Below are positions 1 to 8,409 of a stretch of 64,000 bases of DNA, piece after piece. The translations under genes were made by a program, and so were the position numbers. How positions within the stretch are numbered: the first letter of the stretch is position 1; each line of letters opens with the position of its first letter. This stretch comes from Paraburkholderia saeva (GTDB lineage Bacteria > Pseudomonadota > Gammaproteobacteria > Burkholderiales > Burkholderiaceae): assembly GCF_907164555.1 (NCBI RefSeq), contig NZ_CAJQZC010000001.1:1-64000 (forward strand). The letters run 5' to 3'. The notes under the pieces were generated by a model, which was given only the letters and a program-made list of their open reading frames with translations, did not search any database and was not told where the DNA came from.

Positions 1-57
1 GACTCCACGCCGATGATAGTGCGGATTGCCCGTGTGAAAGTAGGTAATCGTCAGGCT
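1..57 (+). rRNA. rrf: 5S ribosomal RNA, 3' part (5' end outside window)
   Basis: The first 57 bases match my memory of the 3' half of Burkholderia-type 5S rRNA, including the segment around CCGATGATAGTGCGG and the closing GTAGGTAATCGTCAGGCT. The final GTCAGGCT is the strand that pairs with the 5' TGCCTGA of the molecule, which lies outside the window. The rest of the rrn operon (16S, tRNAs, 23S) should therefore lie immediately to the left. A strong hairpin follows 13 bases later. Confidence 0.93.
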
Positions 58-70
58 CCCCAGCAGCATC

Positions 71-99
71 CGAAACCCCACCCCAAAAGTGGGGTTTCG
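71..99 (+). terminator. rrn operon terminator hairpin
   Basis: An 11-bp perfect stem, CGAAACCCCAC against GTGGGGTTTCG, encloses a 7-base loop just downstream of the 5S rRNA. There is no long T tract after the stem; the T residues lie inside its 3' arm. The position directly after 5S supports a role in ending the rRNA transcript. Confidence 0.75.
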
Positions 100-402
100 G
101 CGTTTACGGCGCGAAAAGCTACCGCTCAGAGACGCCCTTCGGTGTCCCTCCGTCGGGCATGCGATCCGGCAATCCCGGAGGTGAAGCCGGCCCCCGCCAC
201 CACGCCCCCCAGTGCGCATGCCTTCGCGGCGCAATCCATTTCCTTTCAGCGTGCAAACCGGCTGCCGGGAGTGCAATGCGAATTCCAACCCGGCTCAGTG
301 AACGCCAATTTGTTCAGAGCGCGCCAAACCAGCGCAAAACGCGAGCGAGTCGGAGCCCTGCCAAGCCGCGTCCCCGACCCGGCAGTCTCCTCTCGCGCTT
401 TT
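100..402. other. Spacer between rrn operon and amidohydrolase gene
   Basis: About 300 bases with no convincing gene, tRNA or repeat. Short open frames cross it on the + strand, but they have no ribosome-binding site and no family resemblance and run into the antisense of the amidohydrolase gene. I see nothing else in it. Confidence 0.6.
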
Positions 403-1602
403 TCAGGCTTCCTGTTGCGCTAAATAGCGCTGCGCAAGACGCACCCAGTACGTTGACCCAACCGGCAACAGATCGTCGTTGAAATCGTAGCTCGCGTTGT
501 GAAGCATGCACGGACCCGCACCATGGCCGGCATCGCGATGGCCGCCGTCACCATTTCCCAAAAATGCGTAGCACCCCGGCTTCGCGAGAAGCATGAACGA
601 GAAGTCTTCAGCGCCCATTGTCGGCTCCACGGAGTCGTCGACGTTTTCTGCGCCTACGATCTCCTTCATTACCTCAGCGGCAAATCGGGCCTCTTTGGCG
701 CTGTTGATCGTTGGCGGGTAGTTTCGGTGGAAGGTAATCTTGACTGAGCAGTCGTACGCCTCCGCCGTGCTTTCGGCGATTTTTCGAAGTCGCGCCTCAA
801 TGAGGTCCAGGGTTTGTGTCGTGAAAGTACGTACCGTACCGCCAATCCACGCAACGTCGGGTACGACGTTCACCGCATCGCCAGCGTGGATCTGCGTAAT
901 CGAAAGGACGGCAGTATCTAACGGCTTCTTGTTTCGCGTAATGATGCCCTGCAGTCCGTTGGCAATCTGAACCGCGGTAAAAACTGGATCGCGCCCGTTG
1001 TGCGGCAAGGCCGCGTGCGAACCGACGCCCGTGATTTCGATGCGAAATTCGTTGCTCGAGGCCATGATCGGTCCTTCGGTTACACCGAAGTGACCGGCCG
1101 GCATGCCCGGCCAGTTATGGATGCCAAAAACCGCGTCGACGGGAAAACGGGTAAACAGTCCGTCGTCGATCATCGCTTGAGCACCGGCGCCGCCTTCTTC
1201 TGCTGGCTGGAAGATAAACACGACGGTCCCATCGAAATCGCCGTGTTTCGCGAGGTAATGGGCGGCACCCAGCAACATCGCCGTATGGCCGTCGTGGCCG
1301 CACGCATGCATCTTCCCGTCATTGTGTGAGCGATGCTCGAAAGTATTCAGTTCGTGTACCGGCAGCGCATCCATGTCGGCGCGCAAACCGACGGATCGTT
1401 CGCTCGTGCCGCGTTTCAGTACGCCCACCACACCCGTTTTGCCGAGACCGCGATGTACCTCGATGCCCCAGGCGGTGAGATTCTTTGCCACGAGGTCCGC
1501 TGTCTGGGTTTCCTCGTAACGCAGTTCGGGATGTGCGTGAATGGTTCGTCGGAGGCTCTGAATTTCGCCGCGGGCGGCCTGGATTTCCGGGATGAGTTTC
1601 AT
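403..1602 (-). CDS. M20-family amidohydrolase (hippurate hydrolase / aminoacylase type)
   Basis: A 399-residue cytoplasmic metalloamidase of the HipO/AmhX branch of peptidase family M20. It should hydrolyse N-acyl amino acids or similar amides. The di-metal site is visible as ACGHDGH at residues 100-106 and QPAEEGG around 132-138, followed by a HNWPGMPAG segment and a late GAEDFS motif. Length and motif order fit the family. The gene points back towards the rrn operon and is divergent from the molybdopterin oxidoreductase gene, with 171 bp between the starts. The exact substrate cannot be told from sequence; names such as hippuricase in this family are often generic. Confidence 0.9.
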   Translation of the reverse strand: MKLIPEIQAARGEIQSLRRTIHAHPELRYEETQTADLVAKNLTAWGIEVHRGLGKTGVVGVLKRGTSERSVGLRADMDALPVHELNTFEHRSHNDGKMHACGHDGHTAMLLGAAHYLAKHGDFDGTVVFIFQPAEEGGAGAQAMIDDGLFTRFPVDAVFGIHNWPGMPAGHFGVTEGPIMASSNEFRIEITGVGSHAALPHNGRDPVFTAVQIANGLQGIITRNKKPLDTAVLSITQIHAGDAVNVVPDVAWIGGTVRTFTTQTLDLIEARLRKIAESTAEAYDCSVKITFHRNYPPTINSAKEARFAAEVMKEIVGAENVDDSVEPTMGAEDFSFMLLAKPGCYAFLGNGDGGHRDAGHGAGPCMLHNASYDFNDDLLPVGSTYWVRLAQRYLAQQEA

Positions 1603-1773
1603 GGTCGTGAGTGCGTCATTGGCTGCTTGTCGCTCGAGGCTGGAGGCTCGAGCCCGGGTCGGATCATTCTACGCCGAACGGCGTTTTTGGCGGGACGGCG
1701 CCGCCCGACTCGCCGCGAACGTAATAAAATTGCACATTGACTGGCATATGCCTCTCTTCTTCCCGGATTCCCG

Positions 1774-3852
1774 ATGAACGCTCCCGCCGAATTCGCCCGT
1801 GCAGTGTGCCCGCACGACTGCCCGGATACCTGCGCAATGCGCGTTACCGTCGAAAACGGCAAGGCGGTCAGGGTGACGGGCGATCCCGATCACCCGCCCA
1901 CGCAGGGCGTCCTTTGTACGAAGGTCAGCCGCTATGCGGAACGCGTGCACCACCCGCAACGGTTGACGACCCCAATGAAGCGCGTCGGCCGGAAAGGCGA
2001 GGGGCGGTTCGAGCCGATCAGTTGGGATGAAGCGTTCAGGCTGGCAGGCGAGCGCTTGTCGGAAATCGCGGAACGTGCTCCCGAAGCAATCGTGCCGTAC
2101 AGCTATGCCGGCACGATGGGTCTCGTGCAAGGTGACAGCATCGCTCAGCGCTTCTTTCACAAGCTGGGTGCGTCGCAGCTCGAGCGGACGATCTGTGCCG
2201 CCGCTGGCGCAGCGGGCCTCAAATATACGTATGGCGCGAGCCTTGGCATGCTCACGGAGTTTTATGAAGAGAGCGAACTGATCCTGATCTGGGGTTCGAA
2301 TCCGATCGCGTCGAATCTTCATTTCTGGACGCGCGCGCAGGAAGCGAAGCGCCGCGGCGCACGTCTTGTCGCGATTGATCCGTATCGTTCGCTGACGGCC
2401 GAAAAGTGTCATCAGCACATCGCGCTGAAGCCCGGCACCGACGCCGCGCTCGCGCTCGGCATGATGAACGTGCTCATCCGGGAAAACCTGCTCGACCGCG
2501 AATACATCGATGCGCATACGCTGGGTTTCGACGAACTGGCCGGGCGCGCCGCGACCTATCCACCTGCGCGTGCGGCCCAGATCTGCGGCATCGAGGAGCA
2601 GGTCATCGTCGATCTGGCGCTGCTTTACGGGCGGACCAGAAAAGCGGCGATTCGCCTCAACTACGGCATGCAGCGGGTGCGCGGCGGCGGCAACGCGGTG
2701 CGTGCGGTCGCCAGTCTGCCGTCGCTGACGGGTGCCTGGCGTGACCGCGCGGGCGGCTTGCTGCTGTCGTCGTCGGGTTGGACGCCGGCCAATTCACACG
2801 CGCTCGAGCGTCCGGATCTGATTCCGGGCTGGCCGCATAAGCAGCCGCGCCTCATCAACATGAATGCAATCGGCGACGCGCTGACTCATCCCGGCGACGC
2901 GCAGTTCGGTCCGAAGGTCGAGGCGATCGTCGTCTATAACTCGAACCCCGTCGCGGTGGCCCCTGATTCGGAAAAGGTTGCCGCAGGCTTCGCGCGCGAT
3001 GACCTGTTCACGATCGTGCTCGAGCATTTCCAGACCGACACGGCCGACTACGCCGACCTGCTGTTGCCGGCCACAACGCAACTCGAGCACCTGGATGTCC
3101 ACAAGTCGTACGGGCACACGCATGTCATGGTGAACCTGCCGGCAATCGCGCCTGTCGGCGATGCGCGTCCGAACACGGAAATTTTCCGCGGAATCGCGCG
3201 CGCCATGGGGCTCGAAGAGCCAGCGCTGTACGAAAGCGATGAAACCGTCGCGGCGGGTGCGTTTCGCTGGGACGACGCTACGCTCAAGGGTTCAGACTGG
3301 GAATCGCTCAAAACCGCTGGGTGGATCAAACTGAATCTGCCCGATGCGCCGCTCGCTGACGGCGCGTTCCGCACGCCGTCCGGCAAGTGCGAATTCTTCA
3401 GTGCGCGGCTTGCGCAGCAAGGGCTCGATCCGCTCCCCGACTATCTGCCGCCGTACGAGTCTGCTGATGGCGCCCCGGAGCTCGCGGCACGCTATCCGCT
3501 CGCGATGATTTCGCCGCCGTCGCGCAATTTCCTCAACAGCACGTTTGTGAACGTCGAAAGCCTGCGCTCCACTGAAGGCGAGCCGCATCTCGACATTCAT
3601 CCCTCCGACGCCCTCCGCCGTGATGTCCACGATGGCGACCTGGTGCGTATCTTCAACGACCGCGGCTCGATGCAGGCGCGTGCCCGTGTGACGGAGCGCG
3701 CACGCGAAGGTCTCGTGGTCGGGCTGTCGATCTGGTGGAAAAAGCTGGCGCCAGATGGACGCAACGCCAATCAGGTCACGAGCCAGGCACTGACCGATCT
3801 TGGCGGTTCCGCCACGTTCTACGACTGCCTCGTCGAAGTCGAACGCGTGTGA
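1774..3852 (+). CDS. Molybdopterin-dependent oxidoreductase (DMSO reductase / FdhA-like superfamily)
   Basis: A 692-residue single-subunit member of the molybdopterin oxidoreductase superfamily. The N terminus carries a 4Fe-4S site with Cys at about 12, 16, 20 and 48, in the context CPHDCPDTC and GVLCTK. Molybdopterin-binding segments follow (ICAAAG, WGSNPIASN), and the C-terminal molydopterin dinucleotide-binding domain includes LDIHPSDA. No twin-arginine signal is visible, so a cytoplasmic location is likely. There is no electron-transfer subunit next to it, and the substrate is unknown. A large palindrome follows the stop codon and separates it from fadD. The family call is firm; a formate dehydrogenase role would be a guess. 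Confidence 0.88.
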   Translation: MNAPAEFARAVCPHDCPDTCAMRVTVENGKAVRVTGDPDHPPTQGVLCTKVSRYAERVHHPQRLTTPMKRVGRKGEGRFEPISWDEAFRLAGERLSEIAERAPEAIVPYSYAGTMGLVQGDSIAQRFFHKLGASQLERTICAAAGAAGLKYTYGASLGMLTEFYEESELILIWGSNPIASNLHFWTRAQEAKRRGARLVAIDPYRSLTAEKCHQHIALKPGTDAALALGMMNVLIRENLLDREYIDAHTLGFDELAGRAATYPPARAAQICGIEEQVIVDLALLYGRTRKAAIRLNYGMQRVRGGGNAVRAVASLPSLTGAWRDRAGGLLLSSSGWTPANSHALERPDLIPGWPHKQPRLINMNAIGDALTHPGDAQFGPKVEAIVVYNSNPVAVAPDSEKVAAGFARDDLFTIVLEHFQTDTADYADLLLPATTQLEHLDVHKSYGHTHVMVNLPAIAPVGDARPNTEIFRGIARAMGLEEPALYESDETVAAGAFRWDDATLKGSDWESLKTAGWIKLNLPDAPLADGAFRTPSGKCEFFSARLAQQGLDPLPDYLPPYESADGAPELAARYPLAMISPPSRNFLNSTFVNVESLRSTEGEPHLDIHPSDALRRDVHDGDLVRIFNDRGSMQARARVTERAREGLVVGLSIWWKKLAPDGRNANQVTSQALTDLGGSATFYDCLVEVERV

Positions 3853-3889
3853 TTCCGGGGCGCTGACGCGCCTTGAACGCCGCCGGCAA

Positions 3890-3929
3890 CGCGACCCTCG
3901 AACCGTCGGACGACGGTTCGAGGGTCGCG
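3890..3929. terminator. Perfect 19-bp palindrome, probable terminator of the upstream gene
   Basis: The arms at 3890-3908 and 3911-3929 are perfect reverse complements of 19 bases, separated by only two bases (in practice a 4-base GGAC loop). It starts 37 bp after the oxidoreductase stop. No clean T run follows, only CCCGGGTTTCTTT, so it could equally be an RNA-stabilising or REP-like element. Confidence 0.6.
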
Positions 3930-4025
3930 TCTAACCCGGGTTTCTTTCGAGAAAAACGACAAGGTACGCATGCTACGATGCGTGTTTTAGCACGACCATT
4001 CGAAAATATAAGGAGGAGACGCCGC

Positions 4026-5699
4026 ATGGACAAAATCTGGCTGAAATCATATCCGCCCGGCGTTCCAGTTGAGATCGATCCGACGCAGTATGCGTCCATT
4101 GCGGACCTGCTCGAAGAAAGTTTCCGCAAGCACCGTGCGAAGCCTGCTTTCGTTTGTATGGGCCACGCGATCACCTACGGCGAACTCGACGATCTGTCGT
4201 GCAGGCTTGGCGCGTGGTTCCAGGCGAAGGGTCTCGTGCGCGGCGCGCGCATCGCCATCATGATGCCGAATGTGCTGCAATATCCGGTCGCCCTCGCGGC
4301 GATCCTGCGCGCGGGCTATGTCGTCGTGAACGTCAACCCCCTTTACACGCCGCGCGAGCTGGAGCATCAACTCCGCGACAGCGGTGCTGAAGCCATCATC
4401 ATCCTCGAAAATTTTGCGCACACGCTGCAGGCGGTTCCCGCCAATACGTCGGTGAAACACGTGGTTGTCGCAGCGATGGGCGATCTGATGGGCGCGAAAG
4501 GGATGCTCGTCAATTTCGTCGTGCGTCGCGTGAAGAAAATGGTGCCGGCGTGGAGCCTCCCCGGCCACGTCCGCTTCAACCATGCCGTCGCCGAAGGCGG
4601 TCGTCAGAAGTTCAAGGCGGTCACGCAGGGCCCCGAAGACATCGCGTTTCTCCAATACACGGGCGGCACGACGGGCGTCGCGAAAGGGGCCACGCTCACG
4701 CACCGCAATATCGTCGCGAATGTTCTGCAGTCGCACGAGTGGATGGATCCGGGGCGCCACGGGCGCGGTGAGGTCGACCAGTTCGTCACCGTCGTCGCGC
4801 TGCCGCTTTATCACGTCTTCGCGCTGACGGTATGCGGGCTGCTGACGATCCGCACCGGGGGGCTCGGCGTACTCATTCCGAATCCGCGCGACATCGGCGG
4901 CATGATCAAGTCGTTGCGCGGCTATGCAATCACGACGATTCCCGCTGTGAACACGCTGTACAACGCGCTCCTGAACCACCCGGACTTTTCGCAACTCGAT
5001 TTTTCGAAGCTGATCACCGCGAACGGTGGCGGCATGGCCGTTCAGGAGGCGGTCGCGAAACGCTGGTTCGAGAAGACGAATACGCCGATCGTCGAGGGTT
5101 ACGGATTGTCGGAAACGTCGCCGTGCGTCACTTGCAATCCGGTGACGGTGACCGAATACAGCGGCACGATCGGTTTGCCGCTGCCGTCGACGGAAGTCTC
5201 GATCCGCGACGACGACGGAAACGAAGTGCCCCTCGGCCAGCCCGGCGAAATCTGCATTCGCGGTCCGCAGGTGATGGCCGGCTACTGGAACCGCCCGGAC
5301 GAAACGGCCAAAGTGATGACCGGGGACGGCTTCTTCAAATCGGGCGATGTCGGTGTGATGAACGATAAGGGCTTCGTGAAGATCGTCGATCGCAAGAAGG
5401 ACATGATCCTGGTGTCGGGTTTCAATGTCTATCCGAACGAGATCGAGGATGTCGTCGCGAAGCACCCTGGCGTCTTCGAGGTCGCAGCGGTCGGCATCCC
5501 CGACGAGCGTTCGGGCGAATCCGTCAAGCTCTTCATCGTGAAGAAAGACCCCGCGCTCACCGATGACGATCTGTTCGCCTTCTGCAAGACGCAACTTACA
5601 GGCTACAAGTGCCCGAAGACCATCGAATTTCGCTCGGAGCTGCCAAAGAGCAACGTCGGCAAGATCCTGCGACGTGAATTGCGCGAAGGGCGCGTTTGA
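4026..5699 (+). CDS. fadD: Long-chain fatty acid-CoA ligase
   Basis: This AMP-forming acyl-CoA synthetase activates long-chain fatty acids to acyl-CoA for beta-oxidation at the inner membrane. The ATP/AMP signature YTGGTTGVAKG begins near residue 211. The acyl-CoA synthetase motif (SGDVGVMNDKGFVKIVDRKKD) and the catalytic lysine in the C-terminal NVGKILRREL are present. The open frame extends further upstream, but the ATG at 4026 has a strong AGGAGGAG eight bases before it and gives 557 residues, close to the 561 of E. coli FadD. It stands alone and is followed by its own terminator. Confidence 0.95.
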   Translation: MDKIWLKSYPPGVPVEIDPTQYASIADLLEESFRKHRAKPAFVCMGHAITYGELDDLSCRLGAWFQAKGLVRGARIAIMMPNVLQYPVALAAILRAGYVVVNVNPLYTPRELEHQLRDSGAEAIIILENFAHTLQAVPANTSVKHVVVAAMGDLMGAKGMLVNFVVRRVKKMVPAWSLPGHVRFNHAVAEGGRQKFKAVTQGPEDIAFLQYTGGTTGVAKGATLTHRNIVANVLQSHEWMDPGRHGRGEVDQFVTVVALPLYHVFALTVCGLLTIRTGGLGVLIPNPRDIGGMIKSLRGYAITTIPAVNTLYNALLNHPDFSQLDFSKLITANGGGMAVQEAVAKRWFEKTNTPIVEGYGLSETSPCVTCNPVTVTEYSGTIGLPLPSTEVSIRDDDGNEVPLGQPGEICIRGPQVMAGYWNRPDETAKVMTGDGFFKSGDVGVMNDKGFVKIVDRKKDMILVSGFNVYPNEIEDVVAKHPGVFEVAAVGIPDERSGESVKLFIVKKDPALTDDDLFAFCKTQLTGYKCPKTIEFRSELPKSNVGKILRRELREGRV

Positions 5700-5759
5700 T
5701 GCGGTGATGGTGATGTAGCAGGTCGCGCCCGAGGCACACATGCATCGAAGCACGGACAC

Positions 5760-5796
5760 AACGGCTCAATGGGTACATGCCTGTTGAGCCGTTTTC
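5760..5796 (+). terminator. fadD terminator
   Basis: A 10-bp stem, AACGGCTCAA with TTGAGCCGTT, flanks a 14-base loop and ends in TTTTCG about 60 bp after the fadD stop. It fits an intrinsic terminator, though the loop is long and the T tract short. Confidence 0.7.
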
Positions 5797-5879
5797 GTTG
5801 CAGCGCGAATAGCTGTGGTCTTCCCCGGTGATCATGCCGTCGCTCGTGCAAGAGGGTGTAATAACAGAGAAAACGGCAC

Positions 5880-5905
5880 AAAAAAAGGCGCCCGAAGGCG
5901 CCTTT
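5880..5905 (-). terminator. Porin gene terminator
   Basis: On the minus strand the stem AAAGGCGCC / GGCGCCTTT with a 4-base TTCG loop is followed by a run of Ts (As at 5880-5886 on the plus strand). It lies just past the porin stop codon and is a textbook intrinsic terminator. Confidence 0.88.
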
Positions 5906-5931
5906 GAGACATACCGCTTTTTTACGACTTA

Positions 5932-7104
5932 TTAGAACTTGTGACGGATACCGATACGAACCGTTGTCTGACGATCGCTCGTCGAAGAGTTCAGGTTGTT
6001 GATCGCCGCAACTGCCGTTTCGTTCTTCGAGTCCGTGCCCGAAGCCTTCTGGAAGACACCTGTCAGGTACACGTCGGTACGCTTCGACAGGAAGTAGTCC
6101 ACGCCCAGTGCGCCCTGGTAGTACTTGGCGCCGCCGTTGGTCGTGCCATTTGCCTGTTCGACGTCGCTGCCGTCGGTGTAGTCAAATGCTGCGCCGACCA
6201 GCAGTGCCGGCGTCAACTGGTACTTGAAGTTGATTTCGGCGTTGTTGAACGTGGCCGTATCGCCGTGACGGAACGCGGTCGTGCCGTTCGCGCCGAGGTT
6301 CATGAACTTCGTGTTCGAGTACGTTGCGCCGATCGTTGCCGCGCCGAACGTGTACGCACCGCCTGCACCGATCACCTGGTACGTGTTTGCGGAGACGTAA
6401 CCGCTATACACCGGCGAACCAACAGCCGACGGCGTCGCCGTCGCGGTGTTGTTGCCGAACAGGCCGCCTGCGTTCGACGGTGTGCGTGCATTCAGGTAGC
6501 CAACGCCGAGGACGAGGGGACCGTTCGCGTAGCCCGCACCCAACGACCAGATCTGGTTCGTCGACATGCTGCCGGCGACGCCGCCGAAGCTGTACGTGCC
6601 GCCGAACGTCAGGCCGCCGTAGTTCTTGCTGGCGAACTTGACCGTGTTGTTCGTGCGGTATGCATTGTTGAAGTTGTCCAGGTCGCCCGGGTGAGCCGCG
6701 ATGTAGCCGCCCCATTGGTCGCCCACTTCGAGCGGGCCGACGTAATCAACGACGGAGTCGTACTGACGACCCAGCGTGACCGTGCCCAACTGGCTCGACA
6801 GACCCACATACGCCTGGCGACCGAACATCAGACCGCCTTGACCCAGGGCACCGCTGTTCACATCGAAACCGTTCTCCAGCACGAAGATGGCCTTCAGACC
6901 ACCACCCAGATCTTCCGTACCACGCAGACCGAAACGGCTGCCTTGCAGCACGCCGCTGGACAGGTTGTACAACTGGTGGCCGCCCTTGTTCGACGTATAG
7001 TTGAAACCTTCATCAATAATGCCGTAAAGGGTCACGCTGCTCTGTGCGTGAGCGACGCCCGCAAACGTGCCCAGCGCTGCCAGAGCGAGAAGCGACTTTT
7101 TCAT
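5932..7104 (-). CDS. Gram-negative general porin, 16-stranded OmpC/Omp32 type
   Basis: A 390-residue outer-membrane protein of the beta-proteobacterial general porin family, forming trimeric diffusion channels for small solutes. It begins with a signal peptide (MKKSLLALAALGTFAGVAHA) cleaved before QSSVTLYGIID, the usual mature start. It continues with alternating short strands and Gly/Asn-rich loops (LRGTEDLGGGLKAIF is typical) and ends with IGIRHKF, whose terminal Phe is the BAM recognition residue. It is a monocistronic gene with its own terminator, GGAGA upstream of the ATG and a TATAAA-like -10 in the leader. Burkholderiaceae carry many paralogues, so no specific symbol is given. Confidence 0.93.
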   Translation of the reverse strand: MKKSLLALAALGTFAGVAHAQSSVTLYGIIDEGFNYTSNKGGHQLYNLSSGVLQGSRFGLRGTEDLGGGLKAIFVLENGFDVNSGALGQGGLMFGRQAYVGLSSQLGTVTLGRQYDSVVDYVGPLEVGDQWGGYIAAHPGDLDNFNNAYRTNNTVKFASKNYGGLTFGGTYSFGGVAGSMSTNQIWSLGAGYANGPLVLGVGYLNARTPSNAGGLFGNNTATATPSAVGSPVYSGYVSANTYQVIGAGGAYTFGAATIGATYSNTKFMNLGANGTTAFRHGDTATFNNAEINFKYQLTPALLVGAAFDYTDGSDVEQANGTTNGGAKYYQGALGVDYFLSKRTDVYLTGVFQKASGTDSKNETAVAAINNLNSSTSDRQTTVRIGIRHKF

Positions 7105-7395
7105 CGAAGAATCTCCAGGGAATTACGAATTTTTTATAGCAAGGCGAATGTTTATCGTGCGTTGCTGCCTTGATGTAACTTCGCGAGAAGTTGCCCGTAA
7201 TGTAACAAAACGACCTACCTGCACAAAGGAAAAGCCGACCGCCCGGTCACCTCCTGTTTCGTTTACGCAACATGGGCTAAAATCCCAGGTTATCCCCGCT
7301 TTTGGGGTTCTGCTAAAACGTGTTTTGTCGTGCAAAGACAAAGCTTTACGATGCCTGATGCACTTCAGGCAGCGCTGCATTGGAGGGAGGCCTGG
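7105..7395. promoter_or_regulatory. Divergent porin / coq7 upstream region
   Basis: The 291 bases between two divergent genes hold both promoters. Towards the porin, the minus strand shows GCTATAAAAA about 30 bases before the start codon, a plausible -10. Towards coq7, TAAAAT at 7278-7283 could be a -10, but I find no good -35 for either. The stretch is more AT-rich than its neighbours. Confidence 0.45.
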
Positions 7396-8034
7396 ATGAC
7401 GCTTGATGAGTTGATTGCCGAGCTTGATCGGGGATTACGTTCCATGACTGGCGTCTCACGGATGTCTCGTCCGGTTCCGCTTCCGGCAGTTGCGGCGGAC
7501 GTATCGACGGCCGTCGAAATGTCGCCTGCGGAGCGCGCGCATGCCGCGGGTCTGATGCGTGTCAATCACGTGGGCGAGGTATGTGCCCAGGCGTTGTATC
7601 AGGCGCAGAAGCTGGCCACCCGTTCGCCGGCGCTGAAAGAAGCGTTCGAGCATGCCGCCCGCGAAGAGGAGGATCACCTCGCGTGGACGTCGCGTCGCCT
7701 CGAAGCGCTCGATTCGCGTCCGAGCCTGCTCAATCCGCTCTGGTATGCCGGCGCACTCGCGCTCGGTCTCGCGGCGGGCCGTTTCGGCGATCGCGTGAGC
7801 CTCGGCTTCATGGCCGAAACCGAGCAGCAGGTGGAACATCACCTCGACGGCCATCTGAAGAGCCTGCCGGAAGCCGATCTGGAATCGCGCGCCATCGTCG
7901 AGCAGATGCGCATTGATGAAGCGGCTCACGGTAAGGCCGCCAAAGACGCGGGCGGTATCGATCTGCCATTTCCCGTGCGCGCGCTGATGCGCGCTGCTTC
8001 GACAGTCATGACACGTACCGCGTATTACGTTTGA
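7396..8034 (+). CDS. coq7: 3-demethoxyubiquinol 3-hydroxylase
   Basis: This di-iron hydroxylase carries out the penultimate hydroxylation of ubiquinone synthesis and is peripheral to the inner membrane. The carboxylate-bridged di-iron ligands are visible in [32 protein letters not shown] and the late [11 protein letters not shown] segment. The frame opens at 7330, but the ATG at 7396 has GGAGGGAGG just before it and gives [15 protein letters not shown], the expected family start (212 residues). Coq7 replaces UbiF in many beta-proteobacteria. The gene is monocistronic and lies just upstream of the dcw cluster. Confidence 0.93.
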   Translation: MTLDELIAELDRGLRSMTGVSRMSRPVPLPAVAADVSTAVEMSPAERAHAAGLMRVNHVGEVCAQALYQAQKLATRSPALKEAFEHAAREEEDHLAWTSRRLEALDSRPSLLNPLWYAGALALGLAAGRFGDRVSLGFMAETEQQVEHHLDGHLKSLPEADLESRAIVEQMRIDEAAHGKAAKDAGGIDLPFPVRALMRAASTVMTRTAYYV

Positions 8035-8273
8035 TCCCGACGGTGGGACGGCGCGCAATGCACCGTCCAACGTCAACCTCGATGATCCGCGCCTTTCTTC
8101 CTCTCAGTTCGCTTACGCGCCGCGCCTTTCCCCTTCACTTTTCACGTATCACCTTCACACATCGCAGTAGCTCATTCATTTATAACGATTTTCTGTTTTA
8201 GATGCGACGTGAGCATGTCGCGCTAAGTCCTTGTTCTAGCAAACAAAATTCCTCGAAAAAGCGTGTTTCTCCC

Positions 8274-8302
8274 TTGACCCCTGTTTAGCGTTCCTCTAAA
8301 GT
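8274..8302 (+). promoter_or_regulatory. Sigma-70 promoter of the dcw cluster (Pmra)
   Basis: TTGACC at 8274-8279 and TAAAGT at 8297-8302 are separated by exactly 17 bases, close to the sigma-70 consensus. Transcription would start near 8309, giving a leader of about 100 bases before mraZ. No equally good promoter was seen further into the cluster. Confidence 0.7.
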
Positions 8303-8340
8303 GGGAGACAGTGTGAGAAAGTGTACATTTGTGTGATTTA
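8301..8340 (+). promoter_or_regulatory. Four 10-bp direct repeats, likely MraZ operator
   Basis: Four units of exactly 10 bases start at 8301, 8311, 8321 and 8331: GTGGGAGACA, GTGTGAGAAA, GTGTACATTT and GTGTGATTTA. E. coli MraZ is known to bind TGGGN repeats separated by five bases in front of its own gene, which is the same 10-bp period. The array overlaps the -10 and the expected transcription start, a suitable place for autorepression of the cluster. Confidence 0.7.
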
Positions 8341-8409
8341 CCGGTTCTTTTCGGGTAAATTTTCGAGATCACGCGGGCGTCGGGCGACGTCGAAAAGGGG
8401 AGAGCAGAA

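Larger units (their letters stand above)
8035..8409. other. Long leader upstream of the dcw cluster
   Basis: 375 bases without a gene. The first half is unremarkable and AT-rich around 8175-8205 (TTCATTTATAACGATTTTC). The second half holds a good sigma-70 promoter, the 10-bp repeat array and a hairpin next to the mraZ ribosome-binding site, described separately. Confidence 0.7.

Noticed and set aside
13..482. Overlapping open frames after the 5S rRNA
   Set aside because: They start inside the 5S rRNA or the spacer and run into the antisense of the amidohydrolase gene; no family resemblance.
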